NCBI GenBank assembly: GCA_012861695.1
Contig: JAAOOA010000324.1
Location: 189,001-253,000, forward strand
Source: Trematomus loennbergii
Taxonomy: Eukaryota > Chordata > Actinopteri > Perciformes > Nototheniidae
Length of the DNA stretch: 64,000 nucleotides
Direction of reading: 5' to 3'
The stretch's first letter is position 1. Each line of letters begins with the position of its first letter. The position numbers and the translations under genes were made by a program. The notes beneath the pieces are model-generated. The model ran no database searches. It saw only the letters and a list, made by a program, of their open reading frames with translations, and was not told where the DNA came from. This document shows positions 11,269 to 25,316 of the stretch, one piece after another.

Positions 11269-11299
11269 TTCTGCAGCTGCAAAACAAATACAGGAAGCC

Positions 11300-12490
11300 A
11301 AAAAATAACTTAAATAACGGTCAAATCTCAGGATAATATCACGTTTTCCCTCCTGTTACGTTAATTATGGCTAATTTACGGTGCGTTATCAACAACAGGC
11401 CTTGATCATCAAGGACGGTCTGCAAGAGTCTGATTTTACGTGACATTAATGTGGCTTTTCTACAAAACAACTTAAAGTAAATGCATTAAAGCCACATAAG
11501 AGCGAGATATTACAATGCAGGTGCTTACACATGTGGGTAAAATGTACTTTTTTATTACAGCTATGGTTTTCAAAAAGTATATTTTAACATGTAAAAAGTC
11601 CCAACTATAGTATATTGATTTAACATTTGAATATAGGAAATCATTACATCATAATATATCACATGATAATACTAAAATATAATGCAAATTTGACATTGCA
11701 ACTTGCAAATTAGCCAATTGTGTTTTTTTAATATACTTTTATTATTTCTTGTAAAACTACATATTTTAATATAATCAAAATAACATGTAATATTTGCTAT
11801 AATACTTGTATTATAGGGGAAATGCGTTTGAAATAACATTGTTTATGTAGTCTGGACAAACTTCACAGTATATTTTACCCCGTCTTTGTTTACCTCTTCT
11901 TCTTTGTTTACGGAAATGACCGCAAACATACTGTATGTCAAACCTCGAGATCAAAAAGAGGAATTATGTACAAAATCCTCAAATAATAAAAACATCGAGT
12001 TTACTACGAGATACTTTGCGATAACATTGTTTGTGGTCGAAAAGTCTGTTGAAACATGGGCGCCACCCTTATCTATGCAACCGTTTTTTTATCAGCTGCG
12101 CACTTCGCCATTACACAAACAACATGTCGTCTTTACGCGCACACCAAAACCAAAACACTCACAAATGGCACACAGTGATCATGGCAACAAATACTTACGG
12201 TGTCCAAAGTAGCCTGATAAAAATCGAACCCCAACTATGGTGTCCTTGTTGCTATTTTTCCCCAAAGTATGTCTCGGAAGGATTCAGGTTACATGCAGAC
12301 AGTTGGAAAATCCCCATTGGATATTAACGTCGGTTTCCTTCAAAATAAAACCCCACTGAGGGATACAGCAGGCTGGGTGGTGTCAGTTATTTCTCTCACA
12401 TTCAAAAATATTATTATAATGGATGTATTTCAGTTTAAAGCCCCACCCTGTGATCCTGCTGAACCTGAATGCATCTTTTGGCAATATGGT
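11300..12490. other. Upstream flank of the NLR gene; no gene recognised
   Basis: AT-rich DNA beyond the NLR start codon. It presumably includes the NLR promoter, but I cannot point to a clear TATA or initiator. No other exon is supported. Confidence 0.35.
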
Positions 12491-12492
12491 CT

Positions 12493-13752
12493 AGCTGCGG
12501 CGCGGCAAGTACACGACACGCCCCCTACACGACACGCCCACCTGACACGACACTACGGTGGCTGAGAAACATTAGTGATCTCCAGTGTGCTGGGTAGTGT
12601 GGCGGCGGAGGGGAGCCGAGGGCACCACCGGAGGAGAGGCGAGCGATGACAGCAGCATCACCGTGGTGCAGTCCCCGCACAGACTGAGGGGACTTGTTAC
12701 ACGGAGCCCATCACCGGGGAAGCCTGCGGCGGGAGAAGGCGGTCTGCTCGGCCTGCCTTGCTTGGGTCCCTCCTTAAAAAAAGTTCATCATACTTAATCC
12801 TAGACAGTAGCACATGGTATATATTGTACGACTTTGTCATTTTTTTAATGTTGATATGTATTCGCTCATAGCCTACTGTGCCTTTCACGCAGACAATACA
12901 AGTGAATTTTGAAATGACAAATAGGTTTATGTTTCAAGTTTATTTGCATTAAAAACGTGTTTTTAAACCCTTCTGTTCAAATTTGATATTTTGTTTCTTA
13001 AAAGATTAAATCTTTAAAAACATGCTGTTTGCCATTTTTAAAGTTTGATGGAAGAAATTAAAATATAGGTCACTGACGTGGAGCTTTAGGCCTGCAATGC
13101 TTTCAAAAAAATGTTGGTGTTGTTTCAGTTTTGAGTGAATATGGATGTTAAATTCACAAATGAGTATGAATAATCTTAGAACAGGATCTTGAGCCATGAT
13201 GTTTTTAAAGTACAGAAACATTCAGAATGCATGACGATTCCTTCAAAGGTTTTGTAATAGACCCCTAGTACTTTTAATTTATAAAGTAATAATACATGTG
13301 AATGATTGAGCTCATTAGTGGCCTGACTGGCCCTCCTAATTTGGTCCTTAATGACCCCATGATGTGATTATGTATATCTTAAAACCTTTAACAACTATAT
13401 TTAGATGTTCACAAATATCTACATTTATGTATAAATACATGTGTAGCAGTTAGACAAACATAATTAATAGATTATCTCATTAATACCTATTTTATATATT
13501 AAAAAAAAGTTTACTAAACCACCGTTTGTTGACAAAATGATTTGGGTTGAAAGTTATACTGTTGTGTCTCAAACGGATAGACTAGGTTATTAATTTATTT
13601 GCCTAATAGTTGCTTAAAATGCTACAATAACATTTGCAATTCGTTTTTAATCTGCCATGTACGATCTCTCAGCCACCGTAGTGTCGTGTCAGGTGGGGGG
13701 CGTGTCGTGTAGGGCGTGTCGTGTAGTGTCGTGTACTTGCCGCGGCGCAGCT
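12493..13752. mobile_element. 1.26-kb element with ~75-bp terminal inverted repeats
   Basis: The left arm 12493-12567 (starts AGCTGCGGCGCGGCAAGTAC, ends GGTGGCTGAGA) pairs with 13667-13752 in reverse orientation. Both arms hold repeated CACGACACGCCC or GGGCGTGTCGTG blocks, with one extra block in the right arm. The interior holds no recognisable protein. The right arm ends where a hAT terminus begins, so the two elements abut or overlap. No clear target duplication was found. Confidence 0.7.
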
Positions 13753-14039
13753 GGACCCTTCTCAGCATACCGGGCATTTTCCCGGTGGGCCGACGTGCCT
13801 TTGGGCCGACACGTCATTTTTTTTCTTTGTCTGAAGTCTCGGCCCATAAAACGGGTAGATTGGCCCTCTGTTTAAATGTTTTTAGTAATTGACACTGGGC
13901 CGGGCCAATAAAATCTTTAATCACCTCCCCCTTTGGGCCGCTCGGTGTGCATCATTAAATCACGCCCCAGGAGGTGAGCCGGCCGTTGAAGCCAAACTGC
14001 CTTTTTTTTCGAAAAAAAAAAAAAAGTTTGAGTTAGAAA

Positions 14040-14278
14040 TGGAGAAGGCGAAGACGAAGGCCAAGCGAAAAGGAGGAGCAGAAAAATTGCGGGCAAGAAA
14101 AAAGCAGGCCCTTCGTGCTGATGCTGCCGCTTGTGTCAAAATAACCGACATGTTTAGTACAGGTGCAGGTCCATCTTCAGCACCCGTAGCCGATATTGGT
14201 GGTGAGGAAGATGATGAGAGGGAGAGAGATCAGCGCGAGTGGGGAGAGGGAGGAGAACTCGCGGTAAGCAGAAGCTAA
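14040..14278 (+). pseudogene. hAT transposase N-terminal fragment (ZMYM1-like)
   Basis: Reads MEKAKTKAKRKGGAEKLRAR, then an alanine- and lysine-rich stretch, KITDMFSTG and an acidic tail. A basic start followed by KITDMF is the usual opening of ZMYM1-like hAT transposases just ahead of their TTF zinc finger. The frame ends at 14278 without reaching a zinc finger. It is part of the internally deleted element around it. Confidence 0.6.
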
Positions 14279-14793
14279 GAAAATTTGTAAAATATTATTA
14301 TTAAGGTTATGATACTCTGTAGTTCTAGAAACCCATTAATATCCCCTTGATGAAGCACTAATAAGACAAATATTATAAGAGAAACATTCGTTGGCCTACA
14401 AGCTAGTAAGCTGGCTTTTTTAGGTTTTCCTGGCAAGTTAAAATATAGCTTAATGGGACTCTGATACGTTGTCTCATTGAAAGAATGTCATTATTTTGTT
14501 AACCATCATTCATGAACAATTACTGTCAGCTGGCAGCTTGTTTTGTTTAGTTTATTTACTTATTTGGTTATAAGGGCAACAGTGGTCTTTTGGGACCTGA
14601 AAAAAATGTTTATAGTCAGCTTTTTGTGGTAGTTTTTCACAGAATCACGCCGCTCCCAAATACTGCACTCAAAGACCTCAGTAATTGTCTTATCAGATTG
14701 ACAGCAAGGCTACAGTGGAGAATCTACAGTCAGAGCTGATAGGTTTAGCAAAATTGCCCACTGTGCTGCTATGAGATACTCAGGCAGTTCAAC

Positions 14794-15053
14794 ATGTTGT
14801 CAGATGCTTATCATGTCCTTGGGCTTGCATATAAGTTCCTGCTGACCCTTTCCCTAACTCAGGTGGCCTGTGAAAGAACATTTTCAACGCTCAAGTTCAT
14901 AAAGAGCCGACTCAGAAGCAGTCTGTCAGAGAACAAGCTGGAGACTTTTTGTTGATGGCCACTGAGAAAGACATCCTCATGGCATTGGACTCCGACGTGG
15001 TCATTGATAGGGTTGCTGAGAAGAGTGACTTATTGAGAAAGATGCTTTTGTAG
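14794..15053 (+). pseudogene. hAT transposase C-terminal dimerisation fragment
   Basis: Reads MLSDAYHVLGLAYKFLLTL, then LTQVACERTFSTLKFIKSRL and RSSLSENKLE. The ERTFSTLKFIKSRLRSSL core is the hallmark of the hAT C-terminal dimerisation domain. A T-run near 14946-14950 is one base short, which breaks the frame before LLMATEKDILMAL. The downstream frame ends with TAG at 15051-15053. Confidence 0.75.
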
Positions 15054-15484
15054 CTTAATAAGGTGAGATTAAGTAAATAAAATGATTAAGAAAATTCTCA
15101 TTGCAATTAGCCAGCTGTTTTCTTAAATCCTGAACTTCACCCTCTCATTGACAGGATGCCATCACTTGCCTTTTAAAGGATTCATCCAAAGAGGTCACCT
15201 GCATCCTTTTTGACTCCCAAAGCCCCCCAACTACACTCACATATATATCTTGCTAGTTGTGTAGCCTACTTTTGTAATTTATGTGGGATTTCTGTCAAAT
15301 GTTGCTTCAACTCCCTTTGTAAATTGAAATCTGTCTCTTTCAAACCTATTCTCAGGAAAATAAATAAAGACAGTGGATAGTATTTTTGGTTAAGCCTGTG
15401 TTCCTTCAGTTCTGTGTGCTCTGTGAGGTTCTGAGAAACCAGCCGCCTAAGACTTGCACTATAGCCCCTTGCGTGCGTCAATCA

Positions 15485-15745
15485 ACCAATCAATCACATT
15501 TTATTTATATAGCCCAATATCACAAATTACAATTTGTCTCAGAGGGCTTCACAGTGTGTACAGGTACGACATCCTCTGTCCTTAGACCCTTGCAGCGCTC
15601 AAGGAAAAAACTCCCCAAAACAGACCCCACAATTAACAGTGGAAAGTAGGAAGAAACCTAGAGCAACAGAAGAGGGATCCCTCTCCCAGGACGGACAGAC
15701 GTGCAATAGGTGTCGCGTGTACAGATGAAAAAGGCAATACAATTA
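15485..15745 (-). mobile_element. 3'-end fragment of a fish retroelement
   Basis: The stretch cacattttatttatatagcc, then caatatcacaaattacaa, cctctgtccttagaccc and aaggaaaaaactccccaaaa, is a very common fish retroposon end, here in minus orientation. No protein part is kept. I leave the family name open. Confidence 0.6.
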
Positions 15746-15859
15746 CAGCGATTAAAAAAGGATGGAAAAATTAAATGAAAAGCGTCAATGTATATAAAAA
15801 AAATGCCGTTGACTCATCCTGTAGACTCATCTGGTCCTATCTCTATTGTGTTGTCATAG

Positions 15860-16010
15860 AAAGGGGAGGCAGGGCACTATAGGGTCCCCCCCCCCCTCCC
15901 TAAATTCACTAGAAGTCATAATTTAAGGGGTTATTTTAAAACTTTTCTTCTGGGGGGAGCATACCCCCCCAGACCCCCTATTAGTACTCGGTCACTGTTC
16001 GCTTGTGAGA
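15860..16010. mobile_element. hAT-type terminal fragment
   Basis: The C-rich stretch near 15890 and the gggggagcatacccccccag segment near 15954 match the inner end region of a fish hAT family. The same type of segment recurs near 33100. No boundaries were found. Confidence 0.35.
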
Positions 16011-16420
16011 GGGTTTGAAGGTCTAATTTCTAATGATTGATAGTTACACATACTTGTGGTATGTATTAGTTTTGTTTGCCCTGGTACGTAAAAAGGATAA
16101 TAATAGCGTTTTTTATTATTATACTGAGTTATTCTTCTTGTCAGGAACCGCTACTATTCGTTTGTTTTATGGATTTGGGCCGGTCTGGGTCTAAATGCCA
16201 GGGCCGATTTGCTGTCCCAGTCCAGCCCTGCGCACGTACATATTTTTCCCGTGAGCCATCATGCTTTGAGCAGCAAAGAGGAGCGGTTAGAGTCGATAAG
16301 AGAAACTTAAAATGATATAACAAATGAACTTATGAAACATGTTACTCACAGACGCTGTTTGACGGAGTTTAACGATATTTGTCGGTTTCTGTGGTCTTTA
16401 AATAAAGAAGCAGCGTTCAC

Positions 16421-17807
16421 TTATTAGTGCGAATGCTGTTTACAGCATTCCACTATAGTTCTTCGAATCTTTATTCTTCCCTTATTAGTGCGAATGCTGT
16501 GCCACAGCATTCCACTATAGCACTTCAATCTTTATTCTTCCCCTTAAACTTATTATTATTTCAACCATACTTTGGCTCTCCATAACCTCAGCTTACTTTC
16601 AGCTACAGAAACCATTCAAATATCAAACTATTCAGCATGTTCAGGAATCGATGGGAAACCTTCAACTTTTTAAAAAATATTTTATACTTTTAGAAATATT
16701 CAGCTTTTTAAACTCTTTTTTTTAACATTGAAGTCAATGGGAGATGCCTTCAAATCCTCTTTTCCTACACTTTGCGCCAAATGCTTCTCCTTCCACATAC
16801 TTTCAGCTAGACACTTCATCCAACTTTCAAATGATCACAACACCTCATTATTCTTCATATCTTTTACACTTCTTGCGATATTTAACTTAGTTTGGAGCTT
16901 GGTAAAGAGGCTTTCTTCAGATTTTAACATTAGTGTGGATGGAGCAGCTCGTTAAGTCTAGAGTGCTTTGATCTCAAAACAGAGTGGAGGGGTGCTTCAA
17001 ATTCTCCCCCAAAAATGTTTTAAACTTGCCATAATTCCCAAACCCTACACTCCTCAGACATATTTTGTCATGAAAAACGTAGGAAAACCTCTCCTAGGTT
17101 GGAAAATGAAAAAAATTAAGAAGAAATATTAAACAAAATGCCTCTTGAGGGCATGAAGAGACAAAAAGTCCAGCTAGCTCCCAATTGATTCCCATGTTAA
17201 ATCTTTCCGGAACTTTCTTCAGAACAGAGAGAAGTACACTTTAGACAAACTGCTCCCATCTCCACATTTTACACACAAAACCAAAAAAAACAACATATAT
17301 CAGTTCATTGGGGTTCCCTGATGCTCACGGTCTGGTATTTTTTTTAGGAGCCATAGTTTTTGAACAGTTGGCAAAATTGTCAGATATACTCCTCAATGCA
17401 TTCTAATGGGCAGTTGGTTGTCATGGTGTTGATTGGAGCACACACACCTGAGTGACATCATCTAATCAGAACAGACACCATGGAAACCTTTGATCTCTGG
17501 GTTTACACACACAGGTTTTGTAAACATTCATTCACTACTACTTACATTTAATATCTTTATTTAACTCCTTGAGCCTAATTTCAGCTGCAGGAACCATTCA
17601 AATATCAAACTATTCAGCCTTTTCAGCACATGATGGGACACTTTCAACTTTTTCAAAATATGTTATACTTTTTAAAACATTCAGCTTTTTAAAGTCTTTT
17701 TTTAACATGGAAGTCATTGCAATGCATTTGAGCTGTAACATCTCTCTCTCTCTCTCTCTCACAACACTCTCTCTCTCTCACACTCAGACAGACAGACAGA
17801 CAGACAG

Positions 17808-17842
<35 letters not shown>

Positions 17843-18549
17843 GACAGACAGACAGACAGACACACACACACTCTCTCTCTCTCTCACAGACACATCAAGA
17901 GAAGAGAGGGCGATCAAGAGAAGTGAGAGAGGGTGATAGAAGAGTGATAGGGCGATCAAGAGAAGAGAGAGGGCGATCAAGAGGAGAGAGAGAGGGCGAT
18001 CAAGAGAGAGAGAGAGAGGGCGATCAAGAGGAGAGAGAGAGGGCGATCAAGAGGAGAGAGAGAGGGCGATCAAGAGAGAGAGAGAGGGCGATCAAGAGAG
18101 AGAGAGAGGGCGATCAGAAGAGAGAGAGAGGGCGATCAAGAGAGAGAGGGCGATCAAGAGAAGAGAGAGAGGGCGATCAAGAGGAGAGAGAGAGGGCGAG
18201 CAAGAGAAGAGAAAGAGGGCGATCAAGAGAAGAGAGAGAGGGCGATCAAGATCAATGCAAATTCATTCACTACTACTTACATCTGATATTTAACTCCTTC
18301 AGCCTATTTTCAGCTGCAGAAACCATTCAACTATTACATTATTCAGCTATTTCATTACATCAAGGCGATACATGTTTTTTTAAACCTTTTCTTTTAAATA
18401 TTAAGCTTTTTCTCCATTTTTGTAGCTAAAAGCAGCTACCATTCAGCTAATAACATTCAGCTTTTTCTGCATTTTCAGCTAAATTCAGCCACAAATGTTC
18501 ACAGTTTACAGCATTCGCACGCATTTTCTGCAGGAAATGCATTTTCTAG
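16421..18549 (+). mobile_element. GCGAATGCTG repeat element, copy 1
   Basis: Starts with a palindromic head (TTAGTGCGAATGCTG, spacer, CAGCATTC) that is itself doubled at 16421 and 16482, and ends with CAGCATTCGCACGCATTTTC and a short tail, so its ends are inverted. The body (ttcagctacagaaaccattc and related text) is nearly identical in copies 2 and 3. The variable core at 17742-18250 holds (CT)n, then (ACAG)n, then a minisatellite of GAGAGAGGGCGATCAA units. No credible protein is encoded; serine- and arginine/glutamate-rich frames come from the simple repeats. Confidence 0.7.
17891..18250 (+). repeat. GAGAGAGGGCGATCAA minisatellite, copy-1 array
   Basis: About 20 imperfect units of 14-20 bp, each with the invariant GGCGATCAAGAG core. 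Equivalent arrays stand at 20028-20250 and 22497-22925. Confidence 0.8.
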
Positions 18550-23224
<4,675 letters not shown>

Positions 23225-23225
23225 T

Positions 23226-23519
23226 GCTCCAAATATCTGGATCAAACTCCCAGAAACCTGCAGGTCCGCTGCAACTCTCACTACTTTTAAATCCAGGCTG
23301 AAGACTTTTCTTTCTGCCGCTGCTTTTAATTGAACTATTCACATCTTAAACTGCACTGTAACCTTTATCCATGTATTTTTTCCTTTAATGTTTATTTTAT
23401 TATCTTTGCTTTTTAATGACTGTTTTTAAATACCATTTTCTTAATGTCTTTCATTGTTGTAAAGCACTTTGAATTGCCTTGTGTTGAAAGGTGCTGTATA
23501 AATAAACTTGCCTTGCCTT
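23226..23519 (+). mobile_element. L2-clade LINE, 5'-truncated 3' end
   Basis: The first part still reads in frame as the last residues of the LINE protein (APNIWIKLPETCRSAATL, then TFKSRLKTFLSAAAFN and a stop near 23332). A 3' UTR follows with AAAGCACTTTGAATTGCC, GTGCTGTATAAATAAA and the repeated CTTGC tail. The same family supplies the antisense insert at 60064-60353 and is close to the LINE at 59.4-61.4 kb. Confidence 0.85.
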
Positions 23520-23576
23520 TAAAAGTTATCTTCTGACATAAAAAGCGAAACAATAAAGGGAGCTTACCTTCATCCT

Positions 23577-23694
23577 CTGTGTGACCTGCCGTGAAGCTCC
23601 AGAAAGGCAAAGAGAAGCCCAGCACGAAAACCCCGAAGTGAACCATAAAAACTCTCTGTTTGAAGTCTAAAAGTAGAAATCTCTCCACTGCCAC
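23577..23694 (-). CDS. Lone signal-peptide exon of an unidentified secreted or membrane protein
   Basis: From ATG at 23694 the frame reads MAVERFLLLDFKQRVFMVHF; an inner ATG at 23649 gives MVHFGVFVLGFSLPFWSFTA, a convincing signal peptide. The exon ends GHTEDE-G at a donor gtaagc. The size and the acidic end fit exon 1 of a fish Ig-superfamily receptor. No following exon was recognised on the minus strand; the adjoining 7 kb is repeat. A TATA-like element lies about 40 bp upstream. Confidence 0.45.
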
Positions 23695-23726
23695 TCAATA
23701 AATGAATGAGACGTGTTTCAGTACGT

Positions 23727-23750
23727 CGTTATATATCACGTCACAGCGTC
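23727..23750 (-). promoter_or_regulatory. TATA-like and CRE-like motifs before the signal-peptide exon
   Basis: On the minus strand the order is TGTGACGTGATATATAACG: a TGACGT half-site directly followed by a TATATAA-type box, about 35-40 bp ahead of the first ATG. Spacing suits a core promoter. This is inference from motifs only. Confidence 0.35.
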
Positions 23751-23861
23751 ACTGGCTGCGTGACCTACGTCAGTTTCCACTTGCTGTCTTGGCCCAGTTC
23801 CAAACCGCTCCCTAATCACAATACAATACAAAGGTGCTTTATTAGCATGACAACGTGTTAA

Positions 23862-24204
23862 CAGGGTTGGGTTGTAACGGAATACATGTAACGGCGTTAC
23901 GTAATCAGAATACAAAAATCAAGTAACTGTATTCAGCTCGCGTTACATTTGAAAAACGAGTAATCTGATTACAGTCACTTTCGTAAACCTGAAGTGAATA
24001 CATTTTGGATTACTTATTGGAATTATTGGTGGAAAGATTTCCTCACACCATTTATATTCATTAAAGGTACAGCCGAATCATCACAGCGCACAAAACCTAT
24101 TACCGCCGCAGATGGACCAAAAAAGGGAGCGTTTGAAAAAAATTCGCGGGTTCGCTCAGTGAAACATAACAACGAAACATGGAGGAACAAAAGTCTGCGT
24201 TTAA
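23862..24204 (+). mobile_element. hAT-type 5' end fragment
   Basis: Starts CAGGGTTGGGTTGTAACGGA, then aatacatgtaacggcgttac, a known fish hAT terminus. About 320 bp in, a start MEEQKSAFKS can be read at 24179 before the TG microsatellite cuts it off. No right end was found. Confidence 0.55.
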
Positions 24205-24218
24205 ATCGTGTGTGTGTG

Positions 24219-24312
<94 letters not shown>
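24205..24312 (+). repeat. (TG)n microsatellite
   Basis: A nearly pure TG tract of about 105 bp. Confidence 0.95.
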
Positions 24313-24315
<3 letters not shown>

Positions 24316-24559
24316 GTGTGTGTGGTTAAAACACATCAGCCTGCGGTCGCTCTTTTAGCCTTTCTAATGATTCTTTCTGAAGGTAAACACAGTGAAGGCG
24401 GTGCGTGAAAGTCACTGCGCGCTCCTCTTCTCAGAGGCTGAGTTAACCGTCCCGCTGCCTACTGGTGCTGCACAGATTTCATAAAGTGAAGGAGGTTTTC
24501 CTTCTATAAAACAGCATGGGCAGCAGATACTGTGAGTGTCACGGACATGAATTCATAGA

Positions 24560-24623
24560 TCAAGGCAGACTGGTGCACACACTCTCCTGTTTTGCCAATC
24601 CGGTGCTTAAACAAATATAGCTC
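24560..24623 (-). mobile_element. hAT-type terminus fragment
   Basis: The segment ccggtgcttaaacaaatata, then gctctacacccctg, closely matches the segment at 33795-33826. The two define one terminus family ending CACCCCTG (CAGGGGTG on the other strand). Confidence 0.5.
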
Positions 24624-24639
24624 TACACCCCTGGCCGAA

Positions 24640-25300
24640 ATGTCCTTAAAATGAAGTCCGACATTTTAATTCATGTCCTGCCAACACTGGCAGAACCTCC
24701 GGGTACTTTCACTCTACGTCATGGTCCCGCCCTTTTTGGGGGAAATACCTATGGTGGTAATGTCACTGGTGGTAAATACAGATTATTTTCTGGGGTTTCG
24801 CTGATCATCACATCAAATAACTAATAATACTTTGACCTTTTCTTTCTTCTAGGAGCCCAACTACGATGGTCACAAACGCAACAATTAAACAATGTAATTC
24901 GAAATCAATGATCGGTTTTGTCTTAAAGTTTAATTTAAATCCGGTTGTACTACAACAATAAACATGATAAAAAAAGTTATATTACAATCAATATTTTAAA
25001 TCCTAAATCGAACAAAAGATGATTTCAAATATATATATTAAGAAAAAAAAAAGATTAAATATACCTTTTTATTTAACAGTAAAAATTAGAAAATATGAAT
25101 ATTACATATAAAGAGTGATGTTTTATAATAAAGATGCAAATGCTGAAAATCAGATTATCCTCTCGCAAAGATAAACATTTCTGTATTTCTTTTTTTTTAT
25201 GTAACACAACTACAGATAAAATGGAGGCTGTGGTGACAGATCTCACACAGAGAGAAGCAGGAAGCTGCTGCCTCTCAATACAACTGTGACTGTATGATGA
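24640..25300. other. Flank upstream of the single-Ig receptor gene
   Basis: AT-rich sequence with no supported exon. The region just before 25317 should hold the promoter and 5' UTR of the receptor gene, but no clear TATA box is visible. Confidence 0.35.
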
Positions 25301-25316
25301 GAGTCAGCCAGTCAGC

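Larger units (their letters stand above)
13748..15060 (+). mobile_element. ZMYM1-like hAT transposon remnant, internally deleted
   Basis: Begins CAGCTGGACCC, followed by the hAT end segment ATACCGGGCATTTTCCCGG and a TGGGCCG tract. It keeps the transposase N-terminus (14040-14278) and C-terminal dimerisation part (about 14794-15053), while the RNase-H-like core between them is missing. A matching right terminus was not found. Confidence 0.7.

Noticed and set aside
17569..18429. 286-codon frame with an Arg/Glu-rich middle, resembling an RS/RE protein
   Set aside because: The charged part is translation of GAGAGAGGGCGATCAA units and ACAG repeats inside a repeat element.
24330..24365. Hydrophobic VALLAFLMILSEG stretch with a good donor, as a signal-peptide exon
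   Set aside because: No ATG or acceptor upstream; the frame comes straight out of the TG microsatellite.
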